Assembly (NCBI GenBank): GCA_021292165.1
Contig: CM037878.1
Location: forward strand, 292,750,971 to 292,814,970
Direction of reading: 5' to 3'
DNA: 64,000 nucleotides
Origin: Shinisaurus crocodilurus
Taxonomy: Eukaryota > Chordata > Lepidosauria > Squamata > Shinisauridae
Position 1 is the first letter of the stretch. Each line of letters starts with the position of its first letter. The notes under the pieces were generated by a model. That model worked only from the letters and a program-made list of their open reading frames with translations, searched no databases and had not been told where the DNA came from. The position numbers and the translations under genes were made by a program. Below are positions 11,301-23,300 of this stretch, in pieces.

Positions 11301-14300
11301 GCACCAGGGTGCACCAAAAGTTTTGTACAGCTCACTTTATCGCACCAAAATGTGCCATTTCGAAAGGGTGAAAACTTTTAGCTGAAAGAGCAGCGTTCCC
11401 CTAGGGTAGCATGACCATGCTGGATGGGGATAATGGCGGTCATCCATGGCTACTAGTCCTCATGGCTATATCTTACCTCCAGTATCAGAGGCAGTATGCC
11501 TAGGTACACCAGTTGCTGGGGAACATGGGCAGGAGGGTGCTGTTGCCCTCGTGTCCTGCTTGTGGGTTTCTCGTGGGCAGCTGGTTGGTCGCTGTGTGAA
11601 CAGAAGGCTGGACGAGATGGACCAGTGTCCTCCAACCTTGGGTCCCCAGATGTTTTTGGGTCCCCAGATGTTTTTGGCCAGCTACGCTGGCTGGGGCATG
11701 CTGGGACTTGTAGGCCAAAAACATCTGGGGACCCAAGGTTGGAGAACACTGAGATAGACCCATGGTCTGATCTAGCAGGACTCTTCTGATGTTCTTATTT
11801 TACACTCTTATTTTATCCAAGACCTGAGTGAGCTTGCTTGGAGAAACTGGGCCTCGTCGCCAACGTGACTAGTAGTATCATACTAGTATACACTAGTATA
11901 CACAGCCTCTGAATTGCCCCCTTCCGATCCCCCACGTAAAACAGGGGCCCAAAGGAAGGAAGGCCCAACTCACAGCCATCGATACGGGGGAGATCTGTGG
12001 CTCGGCGCAGTGGTGGCTCTCCAGCCTGGCAAGCAGGTTCTCCATGAGCTGCTCTTCAACGACTTCCTCGGTCGACAAGGACTGCCACAGCTCCGACGAA
12101 TTGCTGCAAAAGCGAGACGGGTGGAAGGAACATCAACAGCTGGGAGCCACAGACGGCTTCCACAAGACGTAGTGATGGCCACCAGTTTGGAGGGCTTTAA
12201 AAGGGGATTGGACAAATTCATGGAGGAGGAGGAGGAGGAGGAGGAGGAGGAGGAGGAGGAGGAGGAGGAGGAGGAGGAGGAGGAGGAGGATATCCATGGC
12301 TCCTAGTCCTGTTGGCTGTATGCTCCCTCCAGTATCAGAATCATTATGCCTATGTAAATCAGTTGCTGGGGAACATGGGTGGGAGGGTGCTGTTGTGGGT
12401 TTCCCGTGGGCAGCTGTTTGGCCACTGCGTGAACAAAATGCTGGACTAGATGGTCTGATCCAGCACGACTCTTCCAACGTTCCAGATTTCCCAGTCTGTC
12501 ATTTTGGGCCTGCCACTCAAGTCCCTCCAAAAGGGTCCCTCCAAATCATAAATGATGTACCTTGGTGGCAGACAGAGAGACACGTCAGTGGGACGTGAGG
12601 AAGAACTTTCCAACTGTATGGGCAAGGGGTGCAGAACCTCTTTCAGCCGGAGGGCCAGATTCCATTTCGGAGAAACGCTCGGGTGGGTGGGGGGTGCATT
12701 CCATTTGTGGTCAGGGCCAAGCGCAAAAGGAGTGTAGCATATTTTAACAAAAGGCTTTTACTGCCAGTAACTAAAAAATTAGGAGGGACATTTCAACCCT
12801 TTAGAATGGGGGGGGGGGGAGCCTGAAAGCAATTGGGTGTGGGGGGGAAGGGGATGGGGTGCAGAGAGAGCTGGGCTGGGCCCTCAGGAGAGCTGGATTT
12901 GGCCCCTAGGCCTGCAGTTTTGCACCCTGGCGTGCATAGCCCCCACGTTCCATCACACAATCTTACTTTAGGTCAGTGTTTCTCAACCTTGGGTCCCCAG
13001 ATGTTTTTGGCCTACAACTCCCAGCATGCCCCAGCCAGCTATGCTGGCTGGGGCATGCTGGGAGTTGTAGGCCAAAAACATCTGGGGACCCAAGGTTGAG
13101 AAACACTGCTTTAGGTAGTGACCCCTGTGCTTCTGGTTACATCCTAATACCGTAATCCTAAACAGGTTCACTCAGAAGTAAGTCCCACCGAGTTCAACAG
13201 TAACTATGCTTAGGATTACAGCAGAAGGCAGCAGAAGAGAAGCACTAAGCATTCCTGTGTGTGAACACAGCCGTGCCTGGACTGGTTCACTTTTCTTCAC
13301 AGTAGAGATGTGGGCAGGAGCTCAGTCGGCACCTGTTGGTTGGGAAGGAATGTTCCAGAAGACTTGAGATGACCGTGTCCAAGTGCTCGGTTCTGCCAGC
13401 CAACAAGCCCACCAGCTTCATCACCAGCCTCCTGGCGCTGGGCCGGTGGATCAGGTCCAGCCGGCTGCAGATCCCATCTACAATGTCAGACACCTGGAAG
13501 GAAGGGTCACGTGGGTTGGAAGGGAGAAGACCTTCGGCCGCAGTCTTGGGCGAGAGGCAAGTCTGTGTAGTCGGTGGCAGGCAGTCACCGGGTAGAGAGG
13601 ATCTTGGGAAGGGCTGGGAAGGGCTCCAGCTCCACCCACCCACCCACCCACCCCAAATTCAAGGTCCTCCTCAGCAGAATTCTACTCCGCTCAGACCTCC
13701 GAATCCCACTACTCTGAGACCTTGTGGCATGCCTGGCCCCTGGGTCTCTTTGTAGTCCATCTGTCAAGTCTATTTCGAGTCAATTACTTTTATTATGCGA
13801 GCTACAAACGGAGCAAGCATTGCCTCAGACTCCAGACAGTATCCTCACGCAGCCAAAAGAGACAAAGGTTCCACTTGCAATGGCCTATGGCTAAAGCAAT
13901 AAACATATGATGATGACAAAGGTTCCAGGCAGGCTTTGCATAACACAGTACCGTATAAGCTTCAGTCAGTTCCCTGGGTTAGAGCACCATGAGAGAGAGA
14001 GCTGCCAGGAAACTGACTACTACAGCCTGGGCTCCCAAGTCCTGCCCTCAAGGTGGGTCTTTCAACAGGGTCACCTCCCCGGCTGCAAGGCTCCTTGAGC
14101 GCCACGTGACCTTGTGCTGCCCCTCCCCTTTTCAGTGATTTGATGCCTAACTCCTGGATCTCGAATTCCCACCCCCTCCTCCTCTTTGTTAGGAGCCCGC
14201 GTCCCCACATGTTCAGAGGGCCCGGCTTGGCCGTCCTCCGAAAGATCAGACAGCTGGGTTTCCTTCTCTCTGTCCCTGCTATTCTTGCCGGTCTCCTACT

Positions 14301-15762
14301 CCTGCACCCGTGGCGCCTCGACAACAACAACACTTTCCCCCTCCCCGTCTGACTCAGAATCCGTTCCCATGTCTTCTTGGGGCACGTTTGGGGAGCTGTT
14401 TGGGCCCGATCCCTACAGACTTCAGATTCTGCTACTCTCGGACCACAGAATTCCCCCCTGCCCTCAGAACTCCCGCACCTTCTCTATTTCCGCACCACAG
14501 TTCCCGCACCTTCTCTATTTCCGCGCCACAGTTCCCGCACCTTCTCTATTTCCGCGCCACAGTCCCCGCACCTTCTCTATTTCCGCGCCACAGTCCCCGC
14601 ACCTTCTCTATTTCCGCGCCACAGTTCCCGCACCTTCTCTATTTCCGCGCCACAGTTCCCGCACCTTCTCTATTTCCGCGCCACAGTTCCCGCACCTTCT
14701 CTATTTCCGCGCCACAGTTCCTCGCGATGCTGGCCAGGAGTCCCTCGGTGGTCGCACAGCAGGCGCCGCTGCAGTGCTCTGTCAGGCCATCCAGCGCAGT
14801 CAGAATGAAGTCCGTCTTCTCTCTTGGGCTGAAGTAGACGCCAAAGACCTGGAGCACACACAAGGGAAGGCGGGGGGATATACCTTTTGCCGGTGCTGCT
14901 GGTACGGCTGGCAGAGACGGGTTAGGGTAAACTGAACATACAGTAACTCTTCTGATAAACCAAGTAACTGGAATAGCCAACTCTGCCCACTGAAATGTAT
15001 AGAAGATTCATAGATCATAGAATTGGAAGGGGCCTGCAAGGCTATCGAGTCCAACCCCCTGCTCAAGGCAGGAAAGTAGAGGAGGGGTCTCCCATCCAAG
15101 TCATAACCAGGCCTGACCCTGCTTAGCTTTCCACACTCAGACAAGCTGAGCCAGCGTGAGCCACAGGCCTGTGGTTAATTAAGGGCACAATCCTACACAC
15201 GTTTAGACGGAAAAAGTCCTACAATTCCCAGCATTCTCCAGCCAGCCATGCTGAGAGTTATAGGACTTTCTTCTGTCTAAACATGCATAGGATTGCGCCC
15301 CAAGGCTTTTCTCAATTGAAAAAAATGGCTGCATGTCTGGAATCTGGTGGGCTCCCAGGCCCATAGCCAGCCTAAAAGTTCGGGGTGGGGGGGGTATGCC
15401 AAAAAGGTAGGGGTGCAGTTCATCTGGTTTACAGGCCTTTTAAAGACAAAATTGTAAACTGTTTTTTAATTATTTGTTTGCAAAATAATTAAATAATTTA
15501 GTGGGGCAGCCCCCCCCCTCCGGCTACAGCAGGCCCGTGGGCTCCCAAGATAAAGCCTGCACAGAAACTGTAGTCCTCCCCCACTTGCAAGTGACAAAGT
15601 ACTATAAATGCACAAGCAGCGTTATACTGTTTTGTAAAACAAAAAAAGGTGGAAAACTCTCTCCAAGATCTTTGCGTGAATAAATGGGCTGTGCAAGAAA
15701 TGTTTGTTTGTTTTGCAATGCCATTCTTTTTTCTTTTGTTTTTAAAAACAGCATTCTTCTTC

Positions 15763-15793
<31 letters not shown>

Positions 15794-17319
15794 GGCGATC
15801 ACTCGTGACCGAGAAAGATTGTCTTCCAGGAAAAAATTACAAAATAAAATTATATAAAGAGGAAATTCTAAAAAAATTGTGTAGACTCTAGCGATGGGTC
15901 CGTAAGTGACTGTGGAGGCCAGTTCTAGATCCACACAGCTTCCCACAGTGAGGTCACAGGTTACCAGATGGAAGATGGTCCTGTAAAGGATTCATTTGAC
16001 GTGCTTTTCGCTTAGCACGTCTCTCCCTTTCACCTTGCACTCGGGCTTCTTCAAAGTCCATGGAACCTTTGTGAAAGGCCAACCTCCATTTAGATCGTTC
16101 ATGGGCCAGAGCTTCCCAGTCCTCGATGTTTATATTGCATTTTTTTAGATTAGCCTTATGAACAACTTTAAACCTCTTATATTGACCACCGATATTCCGC
16201 TTTGCATCCTTGAGTTGGGAATAAAGTAACTGCTTTGGGAGACGGCAGTCAGGCATTCGAACAACATGACCGGTCCACTGAAGTTGGCGTTGAAGGATCA
16301 TTTTTTCAATGCTAGTAGTCTTTGCTTCTTCCAGTACACTGACATTTGTTCGCCTATCTTCCCAAGTAATTTGCAGGATTTTCCGGAGGCAACGTTGATG
16401 AAACCTTTCAAGGAGGTGGAAGTGACGTTTATAGATAGTCCATGTTTCGCAGGCATACAATAAAGTTGGTAATACAATGGCTTCATAAACCAGTGTTTTG
16501 GTCTTCTTACAAATATCCCGATCCTCGAACACTCTTATGTTAGTCACTCATGCAGACTGCATTCATTTCATTATTCATCCGTTAATATGACATTGGTCTT
16601 GTTACTCACGTTCGATTACTGCAATGTGGGGGCTGCCCTTGAAAATGGTCCAGAAACTACACTTAGTACAAAATATGTTGGCTAGGGTATTGACTGGAAC
16701 TGGGCGTTATGATAATTTAAAAAAAAAAAAATTTTTTTTTGGCCAGGATTGTACCATCTTCACAGGTTCCCAGTTCATTTTCTGGGACCATTTCAAAGTG
16801 CTGGTGTTAATCTGCTGAGCCCTTCACAGCTCAAGGCCACAGTGACTGGGTTCAGACAACATGATAATGATAACCCACACTCAAGTGTTGGGTATAGGCT
16901 GAGTGTGGGTTGTAGTTGAACCATGGGTTGTTGTTGAAACATGGGTTGTCTGAACCCAGCTGGGCTAACAAGCCATGACTTGTTAGCCATGAACAACCCA
17001 TGAAGAGAACCCATGGTTTGTTGTTGGGTTGTGAACTGTGGGTTGTTCACCATGGTTTGTTACCTCGGCTGGGTTCAGACAACACAATAACCCACATTTC
17101 AACAACCACCTATGGTTCAATGACAACCCATACTCAACCCTTGAGCGTGGGTTATCATGTTGTCTGAACATGATATGTGAAGGAGCATGTCTTCCCATAT
17201 ATTCCCAGTTAGATGTTCTAGAGAGGGACTACCTTCCCTCCAGATATATACCGTACATCCTACTCCTTATAATGAGTGATATCTCACTCATTTTCTGTTA
17301 ATTCTCCATTATAGCCAAT

Positions 17320-17352
<33 letters not shown>

Positions 17353-20300
17353 ATCCCAATTACCTCTGCAACTCTGGAGGGGTTTTTGAGAAACACCAGT
17401 GGATTCCAGGATTCCAAGAATTCTTTGTGTTTCCGTTTGATGACTTCCGTATGGGCGTTCTTATCATCCAGCCTTGCAACTGCGACACACACCAGGATTG
17501 AAAAAACAACAACATTTTAATATTCTTTAGCGCGGCCGCGGTGTTCTCCATCCTTGGGTCCCCAGATGTTTTTGGCCTACAACTCCCAGCATGCCCCAGC
17601 CAGCTACGCTGGCTGGGGCATGCTGGGAGTTGTAGGCCAAAAACATCTGGGACCCAAGGATGGAGAACACTGCTTTAGCGCATATGCAGCATATGCCGCG
17701 AACATCTCCATGCATAGTGGGTGCATAGTTATGGGGCCTATGAAACAGATACTCTAGGAGCTACGTTACTCTCATGATGTGGATATGTAAGTTGCCACCG
17801 CATGTCTGAAACCAGGGCTCTGGGCAGCCAGGCTCGGATGTCTTGCCTCCAGTGTCCCCTGCACCCTGTTTCCAGCCACTGTAAAGACCAGCAGACTGAA
17901 CACAGAGCTCTGAAGGCACTTCTTCGGCTACAGTACCGGCCGTATCAGCTGATCCCAAGCAGCCAATTCCTGTACGCCAGACCTCATAAAGTCCTACCCT
18001 CCGAACCGGATCCTCACCAGTCGGAGCAAAATTTGGCTCAGCCGGGAAGGCCATTAGACAGGCTGGTGGCTACTAGATTAGATAGCATAAAAAAATCGGT
18101 TTCATAATGAATCATACCTTTTTGTTTCCTCTAGGTCAGTATTGCCTACACTGACGGGCAGCAATTCTCCAGGGCTTCAGAACAGGAGTCTTTCCCAGCC
18201 CCGCCTGGGCTTCAACCTGGGATTGTCTGCATAGCTGGCTGGGGCATGCTGGGAGTTGTAGGCCTTTCCCCCCCCATCTAAACATGCACAGGATTGTTGT
18301 GCCTTTAGAGCAGGGCTCTCCAACCTTGGGTCCCCAGATGTTGCTGGACTACAGCTCCCAGAATCCCTTGCCATTAGCCATGCTGGCTGGGTAGGCTGGG
18401 GGCAGTAGGCCAGCGACATCTGGGGAACCCAAGGTTGGAGAGCCCTGCTTTAGAGGATATTCACAGAGGATCGATCTATCCGTAGCCACAGGTTTTTGCA
18501 CTCCCAGAAATAACTTCGCGATGAAAATCGAACGCGTTCGCGTAAGTCAGGAAGGAAGAGAGCAGAAGCAGTTCCAGGATCCCGCCCCCCCCCCCCACTT
18601 TGCACAGGATCCTAATCACGGGCGCAGCGGACGCCTCTTACTCTTCTGGCCCAGCACAACGGCGAGGAGAAGGTGGACGCTCTTGGCCGCCTTTGAGCTG
18701 ATCGACTTGACGGGGTCCCCGCAGCAGATCCCCAGCACTGCGACCAGGTGGCCGAGCCGGGAGAATTTGGACATCGTCTGATGGGACAAAAGAGGGGTGA
18801 GGGTTAGCGGCCGGCCGGCAGCATCCGGGACGCGAGCAAGGAGGGCGGCGCTGTCTCAGCAGCGCGTCAGGGAGCACCGCGAGTCTCTGTTCCTGCCGGG
18901 ATGAAATCCAAGGCGCAAACAGATGGGCGGTTTCTTGCACCGTTTTTTCAAAATTCCGCTGTATTTGATTTCTTTCTTTCTTTTCTTTTTTTTTTTACTG
19001 TATTGTATTTCTATTTAAATTTATAGTCATGATTTCTAAATTTGCATCTGTACATATAAATAGCATATGCAAATGTTATGCAAATCGTTGTCCTCTTTTT
19101 GGTGATGCATGTCTTTGCTTTTGGTGATGTCTCAGTGGCCACCCTCATTTTCTTAATGCACCTTGACCGTCACCTAATGAGAACATCCGTCTCTCACAAT
19201 TCCATTGTATACTTCACTTAGCCAGGCTCACTTTATTGAACTGTCACTGAACTGAACAGTCAGTCCTTTGCAGACACAGACACCTTGGCACATAAGTTCA
19301 GATTTTGCAGATTGGATACAGGCAGGCTTAAGAAAGTATTTACAGCTGTACAGGAATCATTCGGTAGTCGACCTGTTCTGAACTTGGGAAAGGTTCAGAA
19401 CTGCTTCTCTCGGCTACATCTTCAGACATGCTGCACTCACAAGTTCATGGCTCAGACTGTGTATTTGATTTCTAACATCTATAATAAACCACCTTTCATG
19501 CACAAGGGATCCCACCCCACCCCGCTCCCAAACTTGCACCACTTTAAAAAAAATACAAAGCTTCTGTCAAAAGGTCTGGACTGAAGTGTCACGCGGTCCC
19601 TTGCCACGTCACATTTTTCACCCATCCGCTAATTTGCTCTTGGCTGAAGCTAAACACCTGTTTGCCGAGCTGACATCTCGATGAGGGGAGGGCTTGCATC
19701 CCCTTCTGTGATCCTATCAAAAATCCCACCACCACCAGAGCCAATGGAAGCTCTCCCTGGGGCTTAATACTAGCTGCAGAGGTGGCTGGGGTCGATATCA
19801 TGGCGGGGAGGAAAGGGTTAAACCAGGGGTGGTGAAACCACTTTCAGTTCTGCGTGTGGCATGAACAGGATTCCTTTTCTCAGTAGCCTGATGACCCATC
19901 CTCAGGGGCTTTTCCCCAAAGAATCTTATGGAGCTGCCTTGTCCTAGGTTAGACTATGACTGAGTTCAGTCAACACAATAACCCACACTCAAGGGTTGAG
20001 TGTGGGTTGTCATTGAACCATGGGTTGTTGCTGAAATGTGGGTTATCGTGTTGTCTGAACCCAGCCAAGATAACAAACCATGGTGAACAACCCACAGTTC
20101 ACAACTTGTATCAGAGGCAATCTGCCTACGTACACCACTTGCCGGGGAACATGGGCGGGAGGATATTGTTGCCCTCATATCCTGCTTGTGGGATCCCGTG
20201 GGCAGCCGTTTGGCCACTGTGTGAACAGAATGCTGGACTAGATGGACCTGTGTTCTGATTTAGCATGGCTCTGGAGAGGGTTCAGAGGAGGGCAACAAGG

Positions 20301-23300
20301 ATGATAAAGGGACTGGAAACAAGGCCCTATGAGGAGAGACTGAAAGAACTGGGCATGTTTAGCCTTCAGAAGAGGAGACTGAGGGGAGATATGATCGCAC
20401 TCTTCCAGTATTTGAAAGGATGTCACACAGAGGAGGGCAAAGATCTCTTCTCGTTCATCCCAGTTTGCAGGACACGGAATAATGGGCTCAAGTTACAGGA
20501 ACCTAGATTCCACCTAAACATCAGGAAAAATTTCCTGACTGTCAGAGCAATAAGACAATGGAATCAACTACCTAGGGAGGTGGTGGGCTCTCCCACTCTG
20601 GAGGCATTCAAGGTGCAGCTGGACAGACATCTGTCAGAGATGCTTTGACCTAGATTCCTGCATTGAGCAGGGGGTTGGACTCGATGGCCTTGTAGGCCCC
20701 TTCCAACTCTACTTTTCTATGATTCTATGATTCTATGAACCCAACAACAAACCATGGGTTCTCTTCATGGATTGTTTGTGGTTAACAAGCCATGGATTGT
20801 TAGTGCAGTTGGGTTCAGACAACATGATAACCCACATTTCAACAACAACCCACAGTTCAATGAGAAGAACCCCCATACTCAACCCCCCGAGTGTAGGTTA
20901 CCATGTTGTCTGAACCCATTTGTCTGAACCCATGTTGTCTGAACCCATTTCACTACTCCGGCTGGCAGTTCCTCTCCAGGGGCTCAGGTGGAAGCCCTTC
21001 CCTGCCCTGCCGGCTGCTGGTGCTGAGCATCTTTTGCATGCAGAACAGGTCACGGCCCCCACTGGCCTCTGGGCCTTCTTTCCAGCATCAGCAAACACAC
21101 AGAGTTATGGCAGGGGGGAGGGTGCCCAAAGGCTACTCACGTCCAGCTGCAATTTGCTGGCCACAAAGTTCAGCAGCGAAGCGCTGCTCCATATGGCCCT
21201 CTCGCGCAGGTCGGCCAAGGAAGACTGCAGCCAAGGAGCCATCAGCTATCAGGGAGGGTGGAAAAGCACAATTAGGAGAACTCCGGGTTTAAGATCTGCA
21301 ATATATATCCCCCACCTGCTTCCCCTCACCCCGCTGTCTCTGCCGTGGAGGGGAAAGGTCTTATTTCCGATCAGCCTCTAGAGACGCAATCCTATGCAAG
21401 TTTAGACAGGAAAAAAAGGCCTACAGCTCCCAGCATGCCCCAGCCAGCTATGCTGGCTGGGGCATGCTGGGAGCTGTAGGCCTTTTTTCCCTGTCTAAAC
21501 ATGCATAGGATTGCACCCTAAGGGAGCCTTTTTCAATGCTGAGCAAGGAGAAGCTCTTATCACCGATCAGCTGCTGATCGGAGATAAGAGTTTCCCCCTG
21601 CTTGGCGCAGGAGGCTTGGGACGGAAACTGCTGAATGATTCAATCCTGTTTCCTTCTGAGCATTGTCCTGCAGAGGGTTGTCCTGCTTGCTTCTGAGCAG
21701 ACATACTGCTCGTGCTTGCTTCTGAGTAGCCATGCATCCTACTATAGATTGGCAACACTGGAATTAAGGGGGTTTTTTTCCAATTCCTGTCCATCGAGGG
21801 AATTTTGGCTTATCCAAAATGGAATGTGGCCCTCAGGCTGAAAAAAGGTTTTGTTGCCCATGCCGTAGACTGACCAACCTTACAATTCAGTGTCAGCCAC
21901 GTCAGAATGTGTTTATTTGCTCAGGCATTTTAAAGTTGGTTACCGTATATTGCTCAGTCTGCTTTGTGTGTTTTGGCTGCCTCCAGATCGTCCTATAAAG
22001 GCTTTGTTCGATTGTGCTATTTATTTATTTATTTATTTATTATATTTATACCCTGCCTTTTTTCCTGCAAGGAACCAGGGATGTTGAAGAGTCCTTGGTC
22101 TCGAGTCACGAGTCGAGTCACGAGTCTTTGGACCCGAGTCTCGAGTCCGAGTCCGAGTCCTTGGTCCGAAATGGTGACTCACGAGTCACAAGTCACTCCC
22201 AAAGCTGACTCCACGAGTCCCTATTAAAATCAATGGGGGTTTTCCCCATCAAAATAAGGCTATTTCAGATGTGTGATTTAAATAAATTCTAGGCACAAGT
22301 GTGCCTTTTTATCTCAAAACTCTGCAACTGATTTTGGCAAGAACAGACCAGGCAGACAAACCCAAAATAACCAGGCAGGCAGAGGAGGCAGGGAACCCCA
22401 AAGCAGGCAGGCAGAGGCCTTTGTCTTGGACAATTCAAACTGTGGAACTGGTTAAGAAGAGACCAGGCAGGCAGAGAAGGCAGGGAACCCCAAACAGGCA
22501 GGCAGAGGCAGCCAAACCCAAAATGTCTGAAAGGTTGCATTTTAGGAAAATGATTTTAAAAAATAAACTTGCTGTCCTTCCTAAAACCTATCCATGTTGC
22601 ATTTGAGGAACACGATTTTGGAACACGAGTCCTTGGTCTCGAGTCCCGAGTCGAGTCTCGAGTCCCATTAAAAAAATTGGAACTCGAGCCTGACTCGAGT
22701 CAGAGGGGGGACTCAGTCCGACTCACGAGTTGAGTCCTGGAGTCCGGGTCCCCATCCCTGCAAGGAACCCAAGGCGGCTTACATAATCCCCCTCCTCCAC
22801 TCCTCCATTTTATCCTCACAACAACCCTGTGAGGTAGGTTAGGCTGAGAGTCCGTGATTGGCCCAAAGTCACCCAGTGAGCTTCATGGCCGAGCGGGGGG
22901 ACTAGAACCCGGATCTCCCGAGTCCCAGTCCAACACTCTAAGCACTACGCCACACTGGTATTTTGGCATGACTGCTTTCACTCAGGCCTATCGCATCCCA
23001 CCCTGGTATGCATGAGGTGGAAGGGCAGTCCAAAAATATCTCAGATCAATCATTCAGAATCACGTAAATCTGCCTCCCTCTCAGCTCTTCGCATCTCCCT
23101 CCTCTACTGCTTGCCTCCTTTTAAGGGGCTTACCTGTAAGATCCGTTCCAGCTCCAAAGGAACTGGATTTTCCATCATCAGCTGCTGGAGCATCTCACTG
23201 AACGTCTGGTATATCCTGATGAAGAGACTCTGGGGGGCAAATGGCACAGAAGTCAGGTCAGGGCACAGGGAATGAATGAATCTGGAAGTCACGATGGGGG

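Noticed and set aside
12163..12320. Long Glu-rich and Leu-rich reading frames
   Set aside because: They translate the (GGA)n microsatellite inside a CR1 copy.
14470..14717. CRISPR array
   Set aside because: The units are contiguous without spacers and the genome is eukaryotic.
14186..14935. 250-codon plus-strand frame with repeated [11 protein letters not shown] words
   Set aside because: It is the antisense reading of the 31-bp minisatellite and MROH exon 10; the period of 31 rotates through all frames.
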